From Petasospora fabianii (lineage: Eukaryota; Ascomycota; Saccharomycetes; Phaffomycetales; Wickerhamomycetaceae), in NCBI GenBank assembly GCA_022641835.1, contig CP048721.1, positions 186,001 through 250,000 of the forward strand: a stretch of 64,000 bases of DNA. The letters run 5' to 3'. Position numbers and translations under genes: made by a program. Below are positions 48,006 through 59,693 of the stretch, one piece after another; position 1 is the stretch's first letter, and every line of letters begins with the position of its first letter. The notes beneath the pieces are model-generated. The model made no database searches and was not told the DNA's origin. It saw only the letters and a list, made by a program, of their open reading frames with translations.

Positions 48006-50033
48006 TTACTCTGAAGCCGTATCATGGATCTTACTCATCTCAACTTTCGAAGGGACCTTTTCCTCTAACACTTCAAAGCTCTCTTGCTTGACACCACCTT
48101 CTTTGAAATTCCTGAAAAACTGAACCATGCTTGGTAGACTCTCAACAACTGGGTATACCGTAACAAAACCAACAGAGAAGAATACCCATAAAAACGTAAC
48201 AATAACATAACCCCTGAAGAAGGTCTTAGTGAAGATGTAGTTGCTGGCATAGAGTGGGATTGGGAACAATATAAGGAAGAAAAGCACAAACAATATAGCG
48301 AGGCAGCAGCCAATGTTCCTCTTACGGCGCATCATTGCGTCGTCTGATCTTTCTCTTTCAATAACCAGCTCTGTGGCATCCTCTCCACTCATGACATTAG
48401 TAAGACCATGCTCCTTATCAAACTCGGAATCATCAACCTGATGAATGCCAGTTTTCCATTTTTGCCAGTCAAAGTTATCTGGCTTGATAAAAACAAATAT
48501 CGGCACCAAGACTGCTGGAATACCAATCGCAACGGTGTTACCAGCAGCTAAAGCTGGGTATGTAGACAACGTAGTGAGAGACACTTCACCAGCCTGGGAG
48601 TATGCATAACCAATCCAACAGGAGAGAGATATACATGAACCAAGAGCAGTAGAGCAAACAACGGCAAAGCCTGACATTCTCTTCCAGAAGAGTGTGCATC
48701 CCATTGGTATGATGTTAACATTGACAAAGATACCCACACAAGTCGTGATGAACGAGACGTCAAAACCAGCTCTTCCGAGACCAATTGCTAGTGAGATAAC
48801 ACAACAGGAAAATACAATTATAGCATAGTGTGTCATCATCACAAGCTGCTTGCCCGTGGCCCTTGGATTTATATAAGCCTTGTAGATATCGTATGTCCAG
48901 AGTGAAGACGTAGCAACAAGGTCGGAAGAGAATGCAGCGGTACAAGCCATGAAGACCATCAAGAGGATAGCAGCAGCTCCTGCTTTCCCCATAATGCTGT
49001 AAGCAGCAACTGGTAGGACAAGACCGTTTTTCACTTGAGCAGTGCTTAGTCTCTCTGGGTACAATGCGAAGTGCGGTGTATCCTCCAAAGCTCTGGCAGC
49101 GAGGCCCATGGTGGTAGCTAATCCAAACGGCAAGGTGAACCAGCACAAACCACCGAGGATATAACCGCTTAACGAGGCAGCAGGGTCAGCAGCAATGGCT
49201 TTTTGGAACAATTGTGAGTCAACTGCTGCAGCCCATCCAGTGCCAAAGAGGACAAGGCCAAAGAGGCCAGAATTCACAGAGGTGAAGGTCAAGAGAGAAC
49301 CATTTAAGTTACCAGACACAGGGTATGCATCACCAGCGGAAACGAGGAGATCATACATCTTTCCTGGGGAGCCAATGATATCAGATGTGACGTAGACTTT
49401 GAAAAGGAAAGTGATCATGATGACGTAGATGATGACGACGTGTGTCCAATCCATCAAGAAGGTGGCCTTGATACCACCAATCATTGTGTAAATAATCACA
49501 AAGATTGGAATCAAGACACACGCAGCCTCTCTATTAACACCAGTGATACTGGCAAACACAGCTGATCCGTTAATGAGTAAGTTTGTGATGTGGAAGAGTT
49601 GTTGGACAAAGGCATAGAAACACATAGACAAGTGAGCTGGCATTCCATAACGGACTCTGACAGCTTCTTGGAAAGTGTGCGCGTTTGGTGCTTTTCTCTT
49701 GAGCTCAATGGCAGCGACGGCAAAGATGATGATTTGGACACAAGCACCAGCACCATACCACCAAGCAGCTGCGACACCGAGCTTGTAAGTTGTTGTGCAA
49801 GAGAGGAGAAGCGTTGATCCGATTGTCCATGAAGAGACGACTGCACTTGCAACAAGACCTGTCTTGATAGATCTCTTGGCAGTGGAGAGCATTTCAGAAT
49901 CCTGGACTTCACCCATGTATCTGGCGAGAAGAAAAGAGAGGGTAGCCATAAAGATGGCGAAGATAGCGCCTACTCCAATGATGATACCATAGCCAACACC
50001 CTGGCCGAAGATGATGAACGTTCCTTCTGACAT
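48006..50033 (-). CDS. DUR3: Urea/polyamine transporter (sodium:solute symporter family)
   Basis: A 675-residue plasma-membrane protein when started at 50033 (MSEGTFIIFGQGVGYG); nine more codons upstream in frame are possible. It has about 15 membrane segments. Motifs such as VGYGIIIGVGAIFA, SSWTIGSTLLLSCTTTYKLGVAAAWWYGAG, DWTHVVIIY and AACTAAFSSDLVATSSLWTYDIY-like stretches are typical of Dur3. A cytosolic acidic loop lies near 560, followed by two further helices. Dur3 imports urea as a nitrogen source and also takes up spermidine. Two GATAAG-type boxes upstream fit nitrogen catabolite control. It is divergent from RIB4. Confidence 0.94.
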   Translation of the reverse strand: MSEGTFIIFGQGVGYGIIIGVGAIFAIFMATLSFLLARYMGEVQDSEMLSTAKRSIKTGLVASAVVSSWTIGSTLLLSCTTTYKLGVAAAWWYGAGACVQIIIFAVAAIELKRKAPNAHTFQEAVRVRYGMPAHLSMCFYAFVQQLFHITNLLINGSAVFASITGVNREAACVLIPIFVIIYTMIGGIKATFLMDWTHVVIIYVIMITFLFKVYVTSDIIGSPGKMYDLLVSAGDAYPVSGNLNGSLLTFTSVNSGLFGLVLFGTGWAAAVDSQLFQKAIAADPAASLSGYILGGLCWFTLPFGLATTMGLAARALEDTPHFALYPERLSTAQVKNGLVLPVAAYSIMGKAGAAAILLMVFMACTAAFSSDLVATSSLWTYDIYKAYINPRATGKQLVMMTHYAIIVFSCCVISLAIGLGRAGFDVSFITTCVGIFVNVNIIPMGCTLFWKRMSGFAVVCSTALGSCISLSCWIGYAYSQAGEVSLTTLSTYPALAAGNTVAIGIPAVLVPIFVFIKPDNFDWQKWKTGIHQVDDSEFDKEHGLTNVMSGEDATELVIERERSDDAMMRRKRNIGCCLAILFVLFFLILFPIPLYASNYIFTKTFFRGYVIVTFLWVFFSVGFVTVYPVVESLPSMVQFFRNFKEGGVKQESFEVLEEKVPSKVEMSKIHDTASE

Positions 50034-50882
<849 letters not shown>

Positions 50883-51076
50883 ATTGTATACGATGTTTAC
50901 GAATCACTCATGTAATTTCATGTACAGATCTGTCTTTTTCTGTCTGTGTGTGTGTTTTTTTCCAACCTATAAAGTGTTATCTGATTTAATAGCACACGAT
51001 ATAGTCAACATCAGACTTAGTATCATCAGTCGTATCAAACAGGAAGCACAACCTCCCGCCATGCAAAAGTCATCAT

Positions 51077-53386
51077 TCAATGGTTCTTATATCCCATTCT
51101 TCCACCAGAATGAGGAGGAATCATCTGTGGCATTGGCCCTCCTGGTCCAGGATATCCAGCTCCTTGAGGATATCTCTGGTACGGCATAGGAGCACCAGGG
51201 TTCATTGGAATACCGCCTGGTTGCATGTACATTGGCTGCATCCGTTGTGCCTGGATGAAATTAGGATCAGATGGTGAGAGCATTGGTTGTGGTTGTTGTG
51301 GAGACATTCTCATGTTTGGGAATTGTGGAGCACCATAGAACATCTGTGGGCTTTGCATCATTGGTATTGGTTGGTATGGTGCCATTTGGTGAGGGTGCAT
51401 TGATGGTACTGATGATCTAATACTTTCTGGGTCTGGGAAGAGAGATTTGAATGGCTTCTCCTCGTCGGACCAAATTGGTGCTGTCACGAATGGTCTCTCA
51501 AGATAGAATTTGCCATCTGGCTTATTAGCCTTGAACTCAGCCTCGGCACCATGGAAGAAGTTGAAATCTTCGCCCAATGATCTCTTCTTCTCAGCTGATG
51601 GGGCACGTCCTTGGGCAAAAAATGTAGCAGCTGATCTTTTTCTTTGTGGGGTATGGGCCAATCTCGGAGAGTTCTTTGGGATATGTGGGCTGAACTGAGG
51701 TGTAGGCACTACCGGGTTTGGACTTCCAAAGTTGGATGGTGTAAATGATGGAGTGAATGCCATGGCCTTTGGATTGAGCTTGTGCTTCGTGTCACCTCTC
51801 TTTAGCTGTGCATTTGGAGCAGTAGGCGTAGCAGCTGGTGTGTTGGTTCTGGTACTGGTCTTGCTCTGAGGAGTTGGAACATCTGGTGTAGTCTTGGTAT
51901 CGGTGACGGTCTTTGGAGCGTCAACCTTTGGTGATGACTTAGCAGAAGCCTTCGCTGACTCGGCATCAGCCTTCTTGAGAATCTCCTCCTGTTTGTGCTT
52001 ATCCTTAGTGACAATTGGCAAAAGGTCTTCTGGGAATTTGGCTGGTATCTTGAATGTCTGAGAGAATTCTTTCAAAGAGTTGATCTCCTTCATGTTGTTA
52101 AGCTTCTTTACGTTTTCAAATGCTCTATTCTTCTCTGCGCCAGGAACGAGTGGCTTAGATGCAGTAGGAACCGATACAGGCTTGGCTGGCAGTGTGGATT
52201 TTGATGCAGCAGAAGCAGCTGTGATAGATGCTGTTGGTGCCTTAGCAACTGGAGTTGAAGCAGAAGCCGCTGGTGCTGGTACTGGTTCCTTAGCAGCTGA
52301 TGTTGAAGCAGAAGCTGCTGGTGCCTGTGTTGCAGTCTGTGCTGCCTGTGTTGGGGCTGGAGCTGGGACTGAAGCAGGTGATGGTGATGGCTGCTTTCCA
52401 GAAACCTTACTGGCAGACACAATAGATGGATCAAGGTTCTGCAATCTTCCCCTTTGGCTTGGTGGAACATACTTGGAGCCCTTAGATTGGGACTCGAAAA
52501 TCAAATTCTTGTTATCCTGACCCTTATTGATCAGAGAAGCAAACAGAGCATCACCCTTGGCAGTAGATGGCTTACGAGCAACACCCGAGTACTTGTCTTC
52601 CTCATCCAAGCCACTATCATCAAGAACAATACCACGCTCTTCGGCCAGATGATGGTTGTCTGTGATACCGCCTTCAATCTCTCTTGCCAATCTATCAGCC
52701 TCCTTGAGTCTCTTTTGATAATCAGGATCATTCTTGTTGATTCTGGTGGTGTAAAAGTGCTCATCATACTCAGACTTGATACCAAACTTCTTTTCATTGG
52801 TGGCAAACTGATCCCATTGTGCACCAGAGTCATCCTCAAGGGACAAGCCTTCCAAAGATGTACCCATTGGAATAGAGGCATCCGGAACCCATTTCTCAAC
52901 TTCCTGACGACGCTGAGTCGATGTTCCCCTATTAGAGATATCTGTATCAGTCTTGAATCCAGCAGCAGCCTTCTTTGTGAAGGAGTTGTTGAAGAGATCA
53001 ACGTTGACAATCTCAAAATCAACTACATCATCAAAGTTGATTGTCTGCACTTTACCCTCGGTCTTCAGAACGATCTTCAAATACTTTGGATCAATGCTCT
53101 CCAGTATACCAGACTTGGAGCCACCATCATTGGTAGTGATGATAATCTCTGCGCCAATGGAGTTCATGATCAAGAACAAGACACGATCATGCTGATGTGC
53201 CTGGAAGGTTTCATCCTGTAAGACCTCGGTCGATGCGTTAGCATTCCCATTCGAGCCACTATTGTTGATCTTGTCAGTGGATCCATTAGACTTCTCAGTA
53301 GCATTAGGGCGACGGATGGTGTTCTTGGAGTTTGAACGGTTGTGACTCTTCTCAAAGCTGTTACGATGAGCCTGTGGCTTGGACAT
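51077..53386 (-). CDS. PBP1: Ataxin-2 homologue, Pab1-binding protein
   Basis: A 769-residue RNA-binding regulator that works with Pab1 in polyadenylation control, stress-granule formation and TORC1 restraint. The LSm domain lies at about 64-132 (DRVLFLIMNSIGAEIIITT through VVDFEIVNVDLF). The LsmAD domain follows at about 185-245 (KKFGIKSEYDEHFYTTRIN, YQKRLKEADRLAREIEGG). An Ala/Pro-rich linker comes next. Near residues 535-547 is KLNPKAMAFTPS, which resembles the PAM2 peptide (LNPNAKEFxP) that binds the MLLE domain of Pab1. The C-terminus is Met/Pro/Gln-rich, like the low-complexity phase-separation region of Pbp1. Confidence 0.94.
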   Translation of the reverse strand: MSKPQAHRNSFEKSHNRSNSKNTIRRPNATEKSNGSTDKINNSGSNGNANASTEVLQDETFQAHQHDRVLFLIMNSIGAEIIITTNDGGSKSGILESIDPKYLKIVLKTEGKVQTINFDDVVDFEIVNVDLFNNSFTKKAAAGFKTDTDISNRGTSTQRRQEVEKWVPDASIPMGTSLEGLSLEDDSGAQWDQFATNEKKFGIKSEYDEHFYTTRINKNDPDYQKRLKEADRLAREIEGGITDNHHLAEERGIVLDDSGLDEEDKYSGVARKPSTAKGDALFASLINKGQDNKNLIFESQSKGSKYVPPSQRGRLQNLDPSIVSASKVSGKQPSPSPASVPAPAPTQAAQTATQAPAASASTSAAKEPVPAPAASASTPVAKAPTASITAASAASKSTLPAKPVSVPTASKPLVPGAEKNRAFENVKKLNNMKEINSLKEFSQTFKIPAKFPEDLLPIVTKDKHKQEEILKKADAESAKASAKSSPKVDAPKTVTDTKTTPDVPTPQSKTSTRTNTPAATPTAPNAQLKRGDTKHKLNPKAMAFTPSFTPSNFGSPNPVVPTPQFSPHIPKNSPRLAHTPQRKRSAATFFAQGRAPSAEKKRSLGEDFNFFHGAEAEFKANKPDGKFYLERPFVTAPIWSDEEKPFKSLFPDPESIRSSVPSMHPHQMAPYQPIPMMQSPQMFYGAPQFPNMRMSPQQPQPMLSPSDPNFIQAQRMQPMYMQPGGIPMNPGAPMPYQRYPQGAGYPGPGGPMPQMIPPHSGGRMGYKNH

Positions 53387-54415
53387 GATGAGTGATGATA
53401 GCAGGTATGGGTGTGCCGAGAACGGGGGAAGCGGAGTTTAAAGGTTTCTCGTGAAATCTACTTAGAAGATATGGGTTCGGGTAGTAGGAGAGGTCACTGA
53501 GTGATAGTGGATTCCTTAAGATGCAAGACTAGAGCTGATTGTTGCTTGGTCTTGCGCTGGTGTGGGGGACCGGTGAAGGTGTACGCGTGTCAGCTGTCAA
53601 CTGCGAGAAGCCAGGGGGCAGGTTTCAACCGTATCAGCGAGGACAAGAGTGCTCAGAAGAGGAATTGGGCCACTGATGAGTCAGAGTGGATGGTGCCTAG
53701 GGCTGCTGATGGTCCGTAGAGGTGTAAAAGTCTGGAGGCAAACTGACAATGTGTGTTTGGTCGGCCAGTGATTTTTGGTTGTGAGCGTGTGATATTTCCG
53801 CCCGCGCTTTTCTCAGTAGGGTGACCCTTTTAAGTATGTATATCATCCGCATTGGGATCCATACAGATGAACAATGCAACCAACAACTTCGCAGTGATTG
53901 CACCGCTCTCGCTAGTCCAATATTTGGTGATAGTGTGTCTACGTTTTCCGGGGTTGCATCAATCCGAGGTTTAAAAAGAGGGAGGTTTTCTTTGTCTCAC
54001 AGAAAGATCCCCGCCACAATCAATGAAGTTCAAGCGATGAGGAAATTTCACATCTGGGTATTGCAAGACTTGGACAAACATTGCGAGAGGCGCATCGTCC
54101 CATTATGTGCTCCTTTATCATAAGGATAAGACATTCTGTGATTCCTGGGCTAATCATCAGTTGTCGTTAAACAATTGATACATTTAACTAACACACAATA
54201 GACCCTTAAACTGTCCTGGATGTGTCCCGTAACAATCTCAAATTTTTCGACGCGTTTTTCGAAAGCGAAGGCGAAAACCAAAACCAGCGTTGAGCGATAA
54301 CATGAACAGCACGCCGACTCCACACAGTTTAAAGTTGCATCAGTTTTCGCAGCTACACCTCATCACAGATAACAGCTTCTTGCAAAAGTTGTAACTTTGG
54401 GGTTCATTAAACACA
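53387..54415. promoter_or_regulatory. Divergent PBP1/LSM4 intergenic region
   Basis: A 1029-base gap between two divergent RNA-metabolism genes. Open frames inside it (such as 53501-53719 and 53821-54123 on the plus strand) are short and look like no known protein. No TATA box or repeat stands out. It probably contains two separate promoters. Confidence 0.35.
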
Positions 54416-55038
54416 ATGGTATGTCTTTGCAGCTCTCCCTGTTCTATCGCACGCTCTCCCCTGGATTGATAACCCAGCCAATGCTGGGACCTCCATGACA
54501 CTTTGACTAACAACATCCCGAATAGCTTCCAATCTACCTTTTAACAGCCTCAAAGGGGCAACCGCTCCTTGTTGAGCTCAAGTCAGGAGAGACTGTCAAC
54601 GGTATCCTCATTGAGATTGACAATTGGATGAACGTGACACTCCAAGATGTCATCGAGACAAGTGCAGATGGTGAAACTTTCCTCAAGATGCCAGAGATCT
54701 TTGTTAGAGGTAAGGACATCAAGTACCTCAGAATCCCACCAGAGATCATCCCTGAAGTGAAACAGCGCAGTCAGCAGAATCAAGACAGAAACAGAAACAG
54801 AAATGACAACCGTGGAAACAATGACAGAAGATTCAACAACAACAATAACAACAACAGAGGTTACAACAACCAAGGCAATAGAGGTTATAACAGAAACAAC
54901 AACAACCAAAACCGTGGTGGATTTAACAATAACAACCGCCGTAACAACAATAACCAGAATCAGCATCACAATCAACAACAACCGCATCATCAGCAACAGC
55001 AACAACACCAATCACAGTCACAACAGCAGCAGCAGTGA
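54416..55038 (+). CDS. LSM4: LSm4 subunit of the Lsm1-7 and Lsm2-8 rings, one intron
   Basis: Join 54416..54418 and 54526..55038 gives 171 residues. The first exon is the ATG alone; the 107-base intron has donor GTATGT, branch ACTAAC (54506-54511) and acceptor AATAG. The protein then reads LPIYLLTASKGQPLLVELK, which is the Lsm4 start. Sm1 and Sm2 motifs are at about 10-45 and 60-80 (IFVRGKDIKYLRIPPE). The C-terminal half is almost only Asn, Arg, Gly, then Gln and His, like the prion-like tail that drives P-body assembly in S. cerevisiae Lsm4. The rings act in mRNA decapping and in U6 snRNA binding. Confidence 0.95.
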
Positions 55039-55256
55039 CAGTGACATCCCCGACAGACGCCGAACATCAAGTTCACGAAACTTGTCCGGTACGAGTGCTT
55101 ATGAGTGTAACATGTTAATGAATGATTGAAAGTTGAATGGTTCTCAATTATTTCTCGTCTTGTGGTATCTCTTTTTTTTTCTGCATAACTACGTAGTCTT
55201 GAATTTATCAAGTCATTAGATTTCATTAAAAGCAAAGCGCAAATTGGAACAAGTTC

Positions 55257-57254
55257 TCATGCAGAAAGGCCCTCTAATGCCTCCTTGACCAATTGACTTC
55301 CCTTTGGATCCAAATTCAAGGCAATTGTGAACTGTTTAATGGCATCCTGCTTCTTATTGGCAAGTTTGTACAGCTGACCCAACAGGTAATGAACACTAGC
55401 CTCATCTGGAGCAATTGTGGCCAGATGTTCAAAGTCTGACAATGCAGCACCATACTGTTCCATGGAAAGCAACAACTGCGCCTTCTTAAACAATGCAAGG
55501 GCACTAAGTGGTTGAATTTTGCAAGCCAACTCATATTGATGTAATGCATTTTCTCTTTGGCCCAATTTTTCAAGCATCATACCTAGACAACAGATCAAAA
55601 TCACATTGATAGGATTAATATCCAAAGCCTTACGGAAGTGGAACTCAGCCTTGTTAAAATTACCCAATTTCAAATACACCATACCGATACCATAAAGGGC
55701 ATTGTAGTGTCTTGGGTCCATCAGTAGAGCAAAGCGGAAGCACTCCAAAGCGTGCTCGTAAGCATCATTCGACACGTATTCATGACCTTGTAATGTGTAT
55801 GCATATGAGTGTTTCTCATCAAGTTGTGTAGCTCTGCGGAAACACTTGATTGCCTCATCTGGTTCTCTGTTGATGGAGAAGAGATTTCCCACCACGACCC
55901 AGGACTGTGGTGCGTTACGGTCAATATTCAACACCTCATGAGCTAAATGACAAAGTTCAACATCCTTGTGTAAGTGCCAAAGTAAAGTGGAGTAGTACTC
56001 CATGTCCTCGATTCTTGTACTGTCAACTTTTCTAAGCTTTTGGAAGTATGCCTCGGATTCTTCGTAATTGACAATCTCAAAATGTAGTCTTCCTAATTTA
56101 CTCAAGACCCATGGTGTTTTCAAGTGGGACGCTGGGAGTGTGTTCAAGATTCTTATGGCTTTAAAGCAGTCATAGCGACTCATTGCCTTGAACCCCTTCG
56201 CGTAAGTGGAGTATAGATTCAAGAGATGCTGTTCCCCAAGCTCTTCATTACTCATAAACTTTCTATGTGATGATGGTTCTGATAACACGGGTTTCGATCT
56301 CTTTTGAACACTGTCACCTACTGATCCCTTTATTCCAGCGGCAGTATTGACACTGCTCTTGTTTGCTCTTGCTAGTGGTTGAGTGATGAGTCTTGAAGTG
56401 ACCTTCGATGCCGTTGCCCTAGGGGCTCTTTTGATTGTTTCAGTACCGGGTAGCGGTGGTGGTGCCTTAAAAGTATTATCTCTACCGATAGATGATGACC
56501 TCAGTCTTCTTGTTGGCGCACCAGGCACAGTTGGTGGTTTTATCCTTGGAGTTTCAAAATCACCAAGGGCACTGGAACGTGATTTTGGTGTTTCATCAAT
56601 AGTCTTGGGGAAACTCTTTATCGGTTGGACATTGGTAGATGCTTCACCGAATGGATCTCTAGAGTCGAAACCCTCTGTAGTATCATTACCCAGGGCAAAC
56701 CCTGATGATTCTTTTGCCAGCTTATAAATGGCCTTGACCCTAACATTAGCACCCATCTTGTTCAACTCTTGGAATGAATCCCAGAGGAATGGGTTCCTCT
56801 TCAAGGCCTTCGAATGATTGATAGCACTCTCCTTGGTATCTCCTATCTGGAAGTATAGCTGTCCCAAGAGGTTGTAATATACAGCCGGATCTGGCATCAG
56901 CTGTCGTTCGAACTCATAATTTGATGATAACTTATCAGGGAGGCACTCCCATAGATGTTGTGTGGAAGTCAAGGCATAGACACCTTCTGTACCCTGCTCG
57001 AGCTCGAGAGCAGCCTTAGCAAAGACATAGGCACACCCAGGATGTTGTACATTTGCCGTAGCATTATATGCAGCCTTGTAACGTAATTTCTTCAAGAGCA
57101 CGAGACTATAGAGATGAATAGAGTCGGGATCAGAGTCGCCAGCCTCCGCTAGGAGCCTCTCGGCGGCAAATTCCGCAGAGTCGACGAGACCGTTGTCCAA
57201 GTTATAAAGCACAATCGAGCGCAGCTGCTGGACGGTATACGGCTGATGGCTCAT
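55257..57254 (-). CDS. CDC27: Anaphase-promoting complex TPR subunit Cdc27/Apc3
   Basis: A 665-residue TPR scaffold of the APC/C ubiquitin ligase, which binds the C-terminal IR tails of Cdc20, Cdh1 and Doc1. N-terminal TPRs occupy about 1-175, including the family hallmark ALKRNPFLWDSFQEL. A Ser/Thr/Pro-rich, basic linker (about 190-325, several SP/TP sites) probably carries Cdk phosphorylation. C-terminal TPRs fill about 340-660 (ATQLDEKHSYAYTLQGHEY, YNALYGIGMVYLKLGNF, NPINVILICCLGMMLEKLG). It is somewhat shorter than S. cerevisiae Cdc27 (758), mostly in the linker. Confidence 0.94.
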   Translation of the reverse strand: MSHQPYTVQQLRSIVLYNLDNGLVDSAEFAAERLLAEAGDSDPDSIHLYSLVLLKKLRYKAAYNATANVQHPGCAYVFAKAALELEQGTEGVYALTSTQHLWECLPDKLSSNYEFERQLMPDPAVYYNLLGQLYFQIGDTKESAINHSKALKRNPFLWDSFQELNKMGANVRVKAIYKLAKESSGFALGNDTTEGFDSRDPFGEASTNVQPIKSFPKTIDETPKSRSSALGDFETPRIKPPTVPGAPTRRLRSSSIGRDNTFKAPPPLPGTETIKRAPRATASKVTSRLITQPLARANKSSVNTAAGIKGSVGDSVQKRSKPVLSEPSSHRKFMSNEELGEQHLLNLYSTYAKGFKAMSRYDCFKAIRILNTLPASHLKTPWVLSKLGRLHFEIVNYEESEAYFQKLRKVDSTRIEDMEYYSTLLWHLHKDVELCHLAHEVLNIDRNAPQSWVVVGNLFSINREPDEAIKCFRRATQLDEKHSYAYTLQGHEYVSNDAYEHALECFRFALLMDPRHYNALYGIGMVYLKLGNFNKAEFHFRKALDINPINVILICCLGMMLEKLGQRENALHQYELACKIQPLSALALFKKAQLLLSMEQYGAALSDFEHLATIAPDEASVHYLLGQLYKLANKKQDAIKQFTIALNLDPKGSQLVKEALEGLSA

Positions 57255-57687
57255 CGGGTAGTCTGTTTATAACGATAGTTGTGGTGTTAGCGCGTGTCTT
57301 GAACCCCCAAGCAAACATCTGCTCTTCTATCTCTATCTCAATCTCTCCCCCAAATTGTAGCATGTCCCATCAAAAACATAAACAAACTCCATAAGCGCGA
57401 AAAATTTCGCGAATCTCACTCAGCCAGTCGAACCGAGGGCGCCTCCCCCAGGCGCGCGCGAATTCTGGCTAGATCCAAAATGGGCGGTCAAAATGGGCGC
57501 AGGGACGCGGCTTCAGGCGGTCGCGTGGAGCCGAACAAACGGAAGCATCAAACTGTCAATAACCAGCACTTGCTGGCATACGCTGGAAAGACGATACCGG
57601 ACACCCGAGTCGCCGCCTTCGTTTCCCAACCACGACCACCACTCCCACCGCTTCTACTGCTGTGTTCTGTCCTCGCACACTCTTACA
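57255..57687. promoter_or_regulatory. Divergent CDC27/TM9 promoter region
   Basis: A 433-base region with no gene. TTCGCGAA is at 57406-57413, about 150 bases from the CDC27 start, next to AAGCGCGAAAAA. A GC-rich stretch (57437-57465, with GGCGCC and GCGCGCGAATTC) follows. The overlapping short plus-strand frames starting at 57480 and 57493 end within the TM9 gene's leader or first intron and look like chance. Confidence 0.4.
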
Positions 57688-59693
57688 ATGCGCTGGACTA
57701 GTCTAACGACGCTCGCCCTGGTTGCCCTTAGCCAGGCTACAATAGCGGACGCGTTTGATCCATTTGGTGAGTTTCAGACCCTTCTTCAAATGGGGGCTCT
57801 ATCTGCTTCTCTTGAAATCATTGCACTATTGGACAACTTTACTAACTTTACCACTCTATAGGATGGACGCCGAACTACTTTGAAAAGGGTCAAAAGGTGA
57901 ATCTTTATGTGAATCGTGTCGAATCTGATACAACACAACTGCCCTTCGCGTACTACGACCTCCCATTCACCTGCCCACCAACACCAGAGTCAAGGCCGCT
58001 CCATCTATCACTTAACGAGGTCATCAGAGGTGATAGAATCTGGGAATCGGATTACAAGCTCTTCTTCGCTGAAGATGCGCCATGTCACAGACTCTGTGAT
58101 AGAATCACTAAACCTGAGGGCTTAAGAAGAGCAGATGAGCTCATCAGAAGTGGCTACGTTGTCGAATGGTTGATCGATGATCTCCCAGGTGCTACGACGT
58201 TTGTCAGTTCTACTGATAAGAAGAAGTACTATGCTGCTGGCTTCCCCCTCGGGTTTGTCAAAGATGGAAGAACCTATCTTCATAACCACGTTATGCTCGT
58301 TATAAGATACCATACAGAGAAAAATGGTAAGCACACCATTGTTGGATTCGAAGTGTATCCAAGAAGTGTTAGTGACTTCCACTGTCCTGGTGCTTCTAAG
58401 AACTTTGACAATTACTTGATTGATGTTGATGCTAAAAGCAATGTGATTATCCCATTCACTTATGCTGTCTACTGGCGTGAAGAGTCTAGCATTAGTTGGA
58501 ATGATAGATGGAAACTATTCTTTAAAAGCGATATTAATGATGACGGTATTCATTGGATCTCGCTGATTAACTCTTTGGTTCTCGTTGCCTTCCTCTCTGC
58601 TATTGTTGGTGTCGTCCTCTTGAGAACACTGAATCGCGACATTCAGACTTATAACAACATGGACCTTGCAACGGAAAACATCTTGGTTGAGACTGATAAA
58701 TCAGATTCATTCACAAATTCCGGGTGGAAACTCGTCTCTAATGATGTCTTCAGAGAACCATCGTATCCACTTCTTCTCTCAGTGATCCTTTCATCTGGTG
58801 TACAGGTCTTTTTCACCATCATTGGCGTGCTTTTCCTCTCCACTACAGGTGTCCTTGGTCCAAATGTTAGAAACAGTGTCTTAAGTACCGCTCTCACTCT
58901 GTTCATCATTGGTGGTATGGCGGCTGGATACTCCGGTATTAGATTCTACAAGAACTTCACTCAGGAGGCTCACATCAGATCATACTTGAAGTATTCTCTC
59001 ATCTTTGGTGGTTCTCTTCCTTTCCTTGTCTTGACATCGGTACTTGTACTGAACTGTATTGTTTGGGCAAAGGATTCTTCAAATGCATTGCCATTTGGTA
59101 CAGTGGTTCTTCTCGTCATTTTCTTCCTCGTTCTTGAAGTGCCACTCTCCGTCATTGGTGGATTCCTTGGAAATATGAAACCCCCAGCAGCCATGAACTC
59201 GAACTTGACCAAGCCAAAGAGAAGTATTCCAAGACAACCAAAGTTCCTGAGCTACTTCTATACCATTCCTGCATTTGGTTTGATCCCATTCGGTACCATC
59301 TATGTGGAGTTGTTATTTGTCTTCAGATCAGTCTGGTTGGAGAAAACATCATTCTACTACATGTATAGCTTCCTGCTATTCACAATTGTGCTTCTCAGTG
59401 TTATTGTCGTTGAGTCTGTTGTCGTGGCAGTCTACCTCTCTCTCATCAATGGTGATTGGAGATGGCAGTGGAGATCTTTCTTGATTGGTTCTTCGGTGGC
59501 TTGGTACGTCCAGGTCTACTCCATCTATTACTTCTTCACATACCTAAACGTCACTGACTTCTCCTCCATCATCTTATTCTTTGCATACACCACTCTACTC
59601 AGTGCTCTTCTCGGATTCGCCTTTGGGTCCTTGGGTCTTTATGGTGCCTCGATCTTTATTTACAAAATCTACGGCGCGATCAAGTCCGATTGA
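57688..59693 (+). CDS. TM9/EMP70-family endomembrane protein, one intron
   Basis: Join 57688..57766 and 57862..59693 gives 636 residues. A signal peptide (MRWTSLTTLALVALSQATIADA) is coded by exon 1; the 95-base intron has donor GTGAGT, branch ACTAAC (57841-57846) and acceptor ATAG. The lumenal domain of about 240 residues starts with FDPFGWTPNYFEKGQKVNLYVN, the usual start of the family. Nine membrane segments follow. The end is YGAIKSD, the KxD Golgi-retention/COPI motif of TM9 proteins. Members (Emp70, Tmn2, Tmn3) act in endosome-Golgi transport and copper homeostasis. Which yeast paralogue it matches is not clear. Confidence 0.93.
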
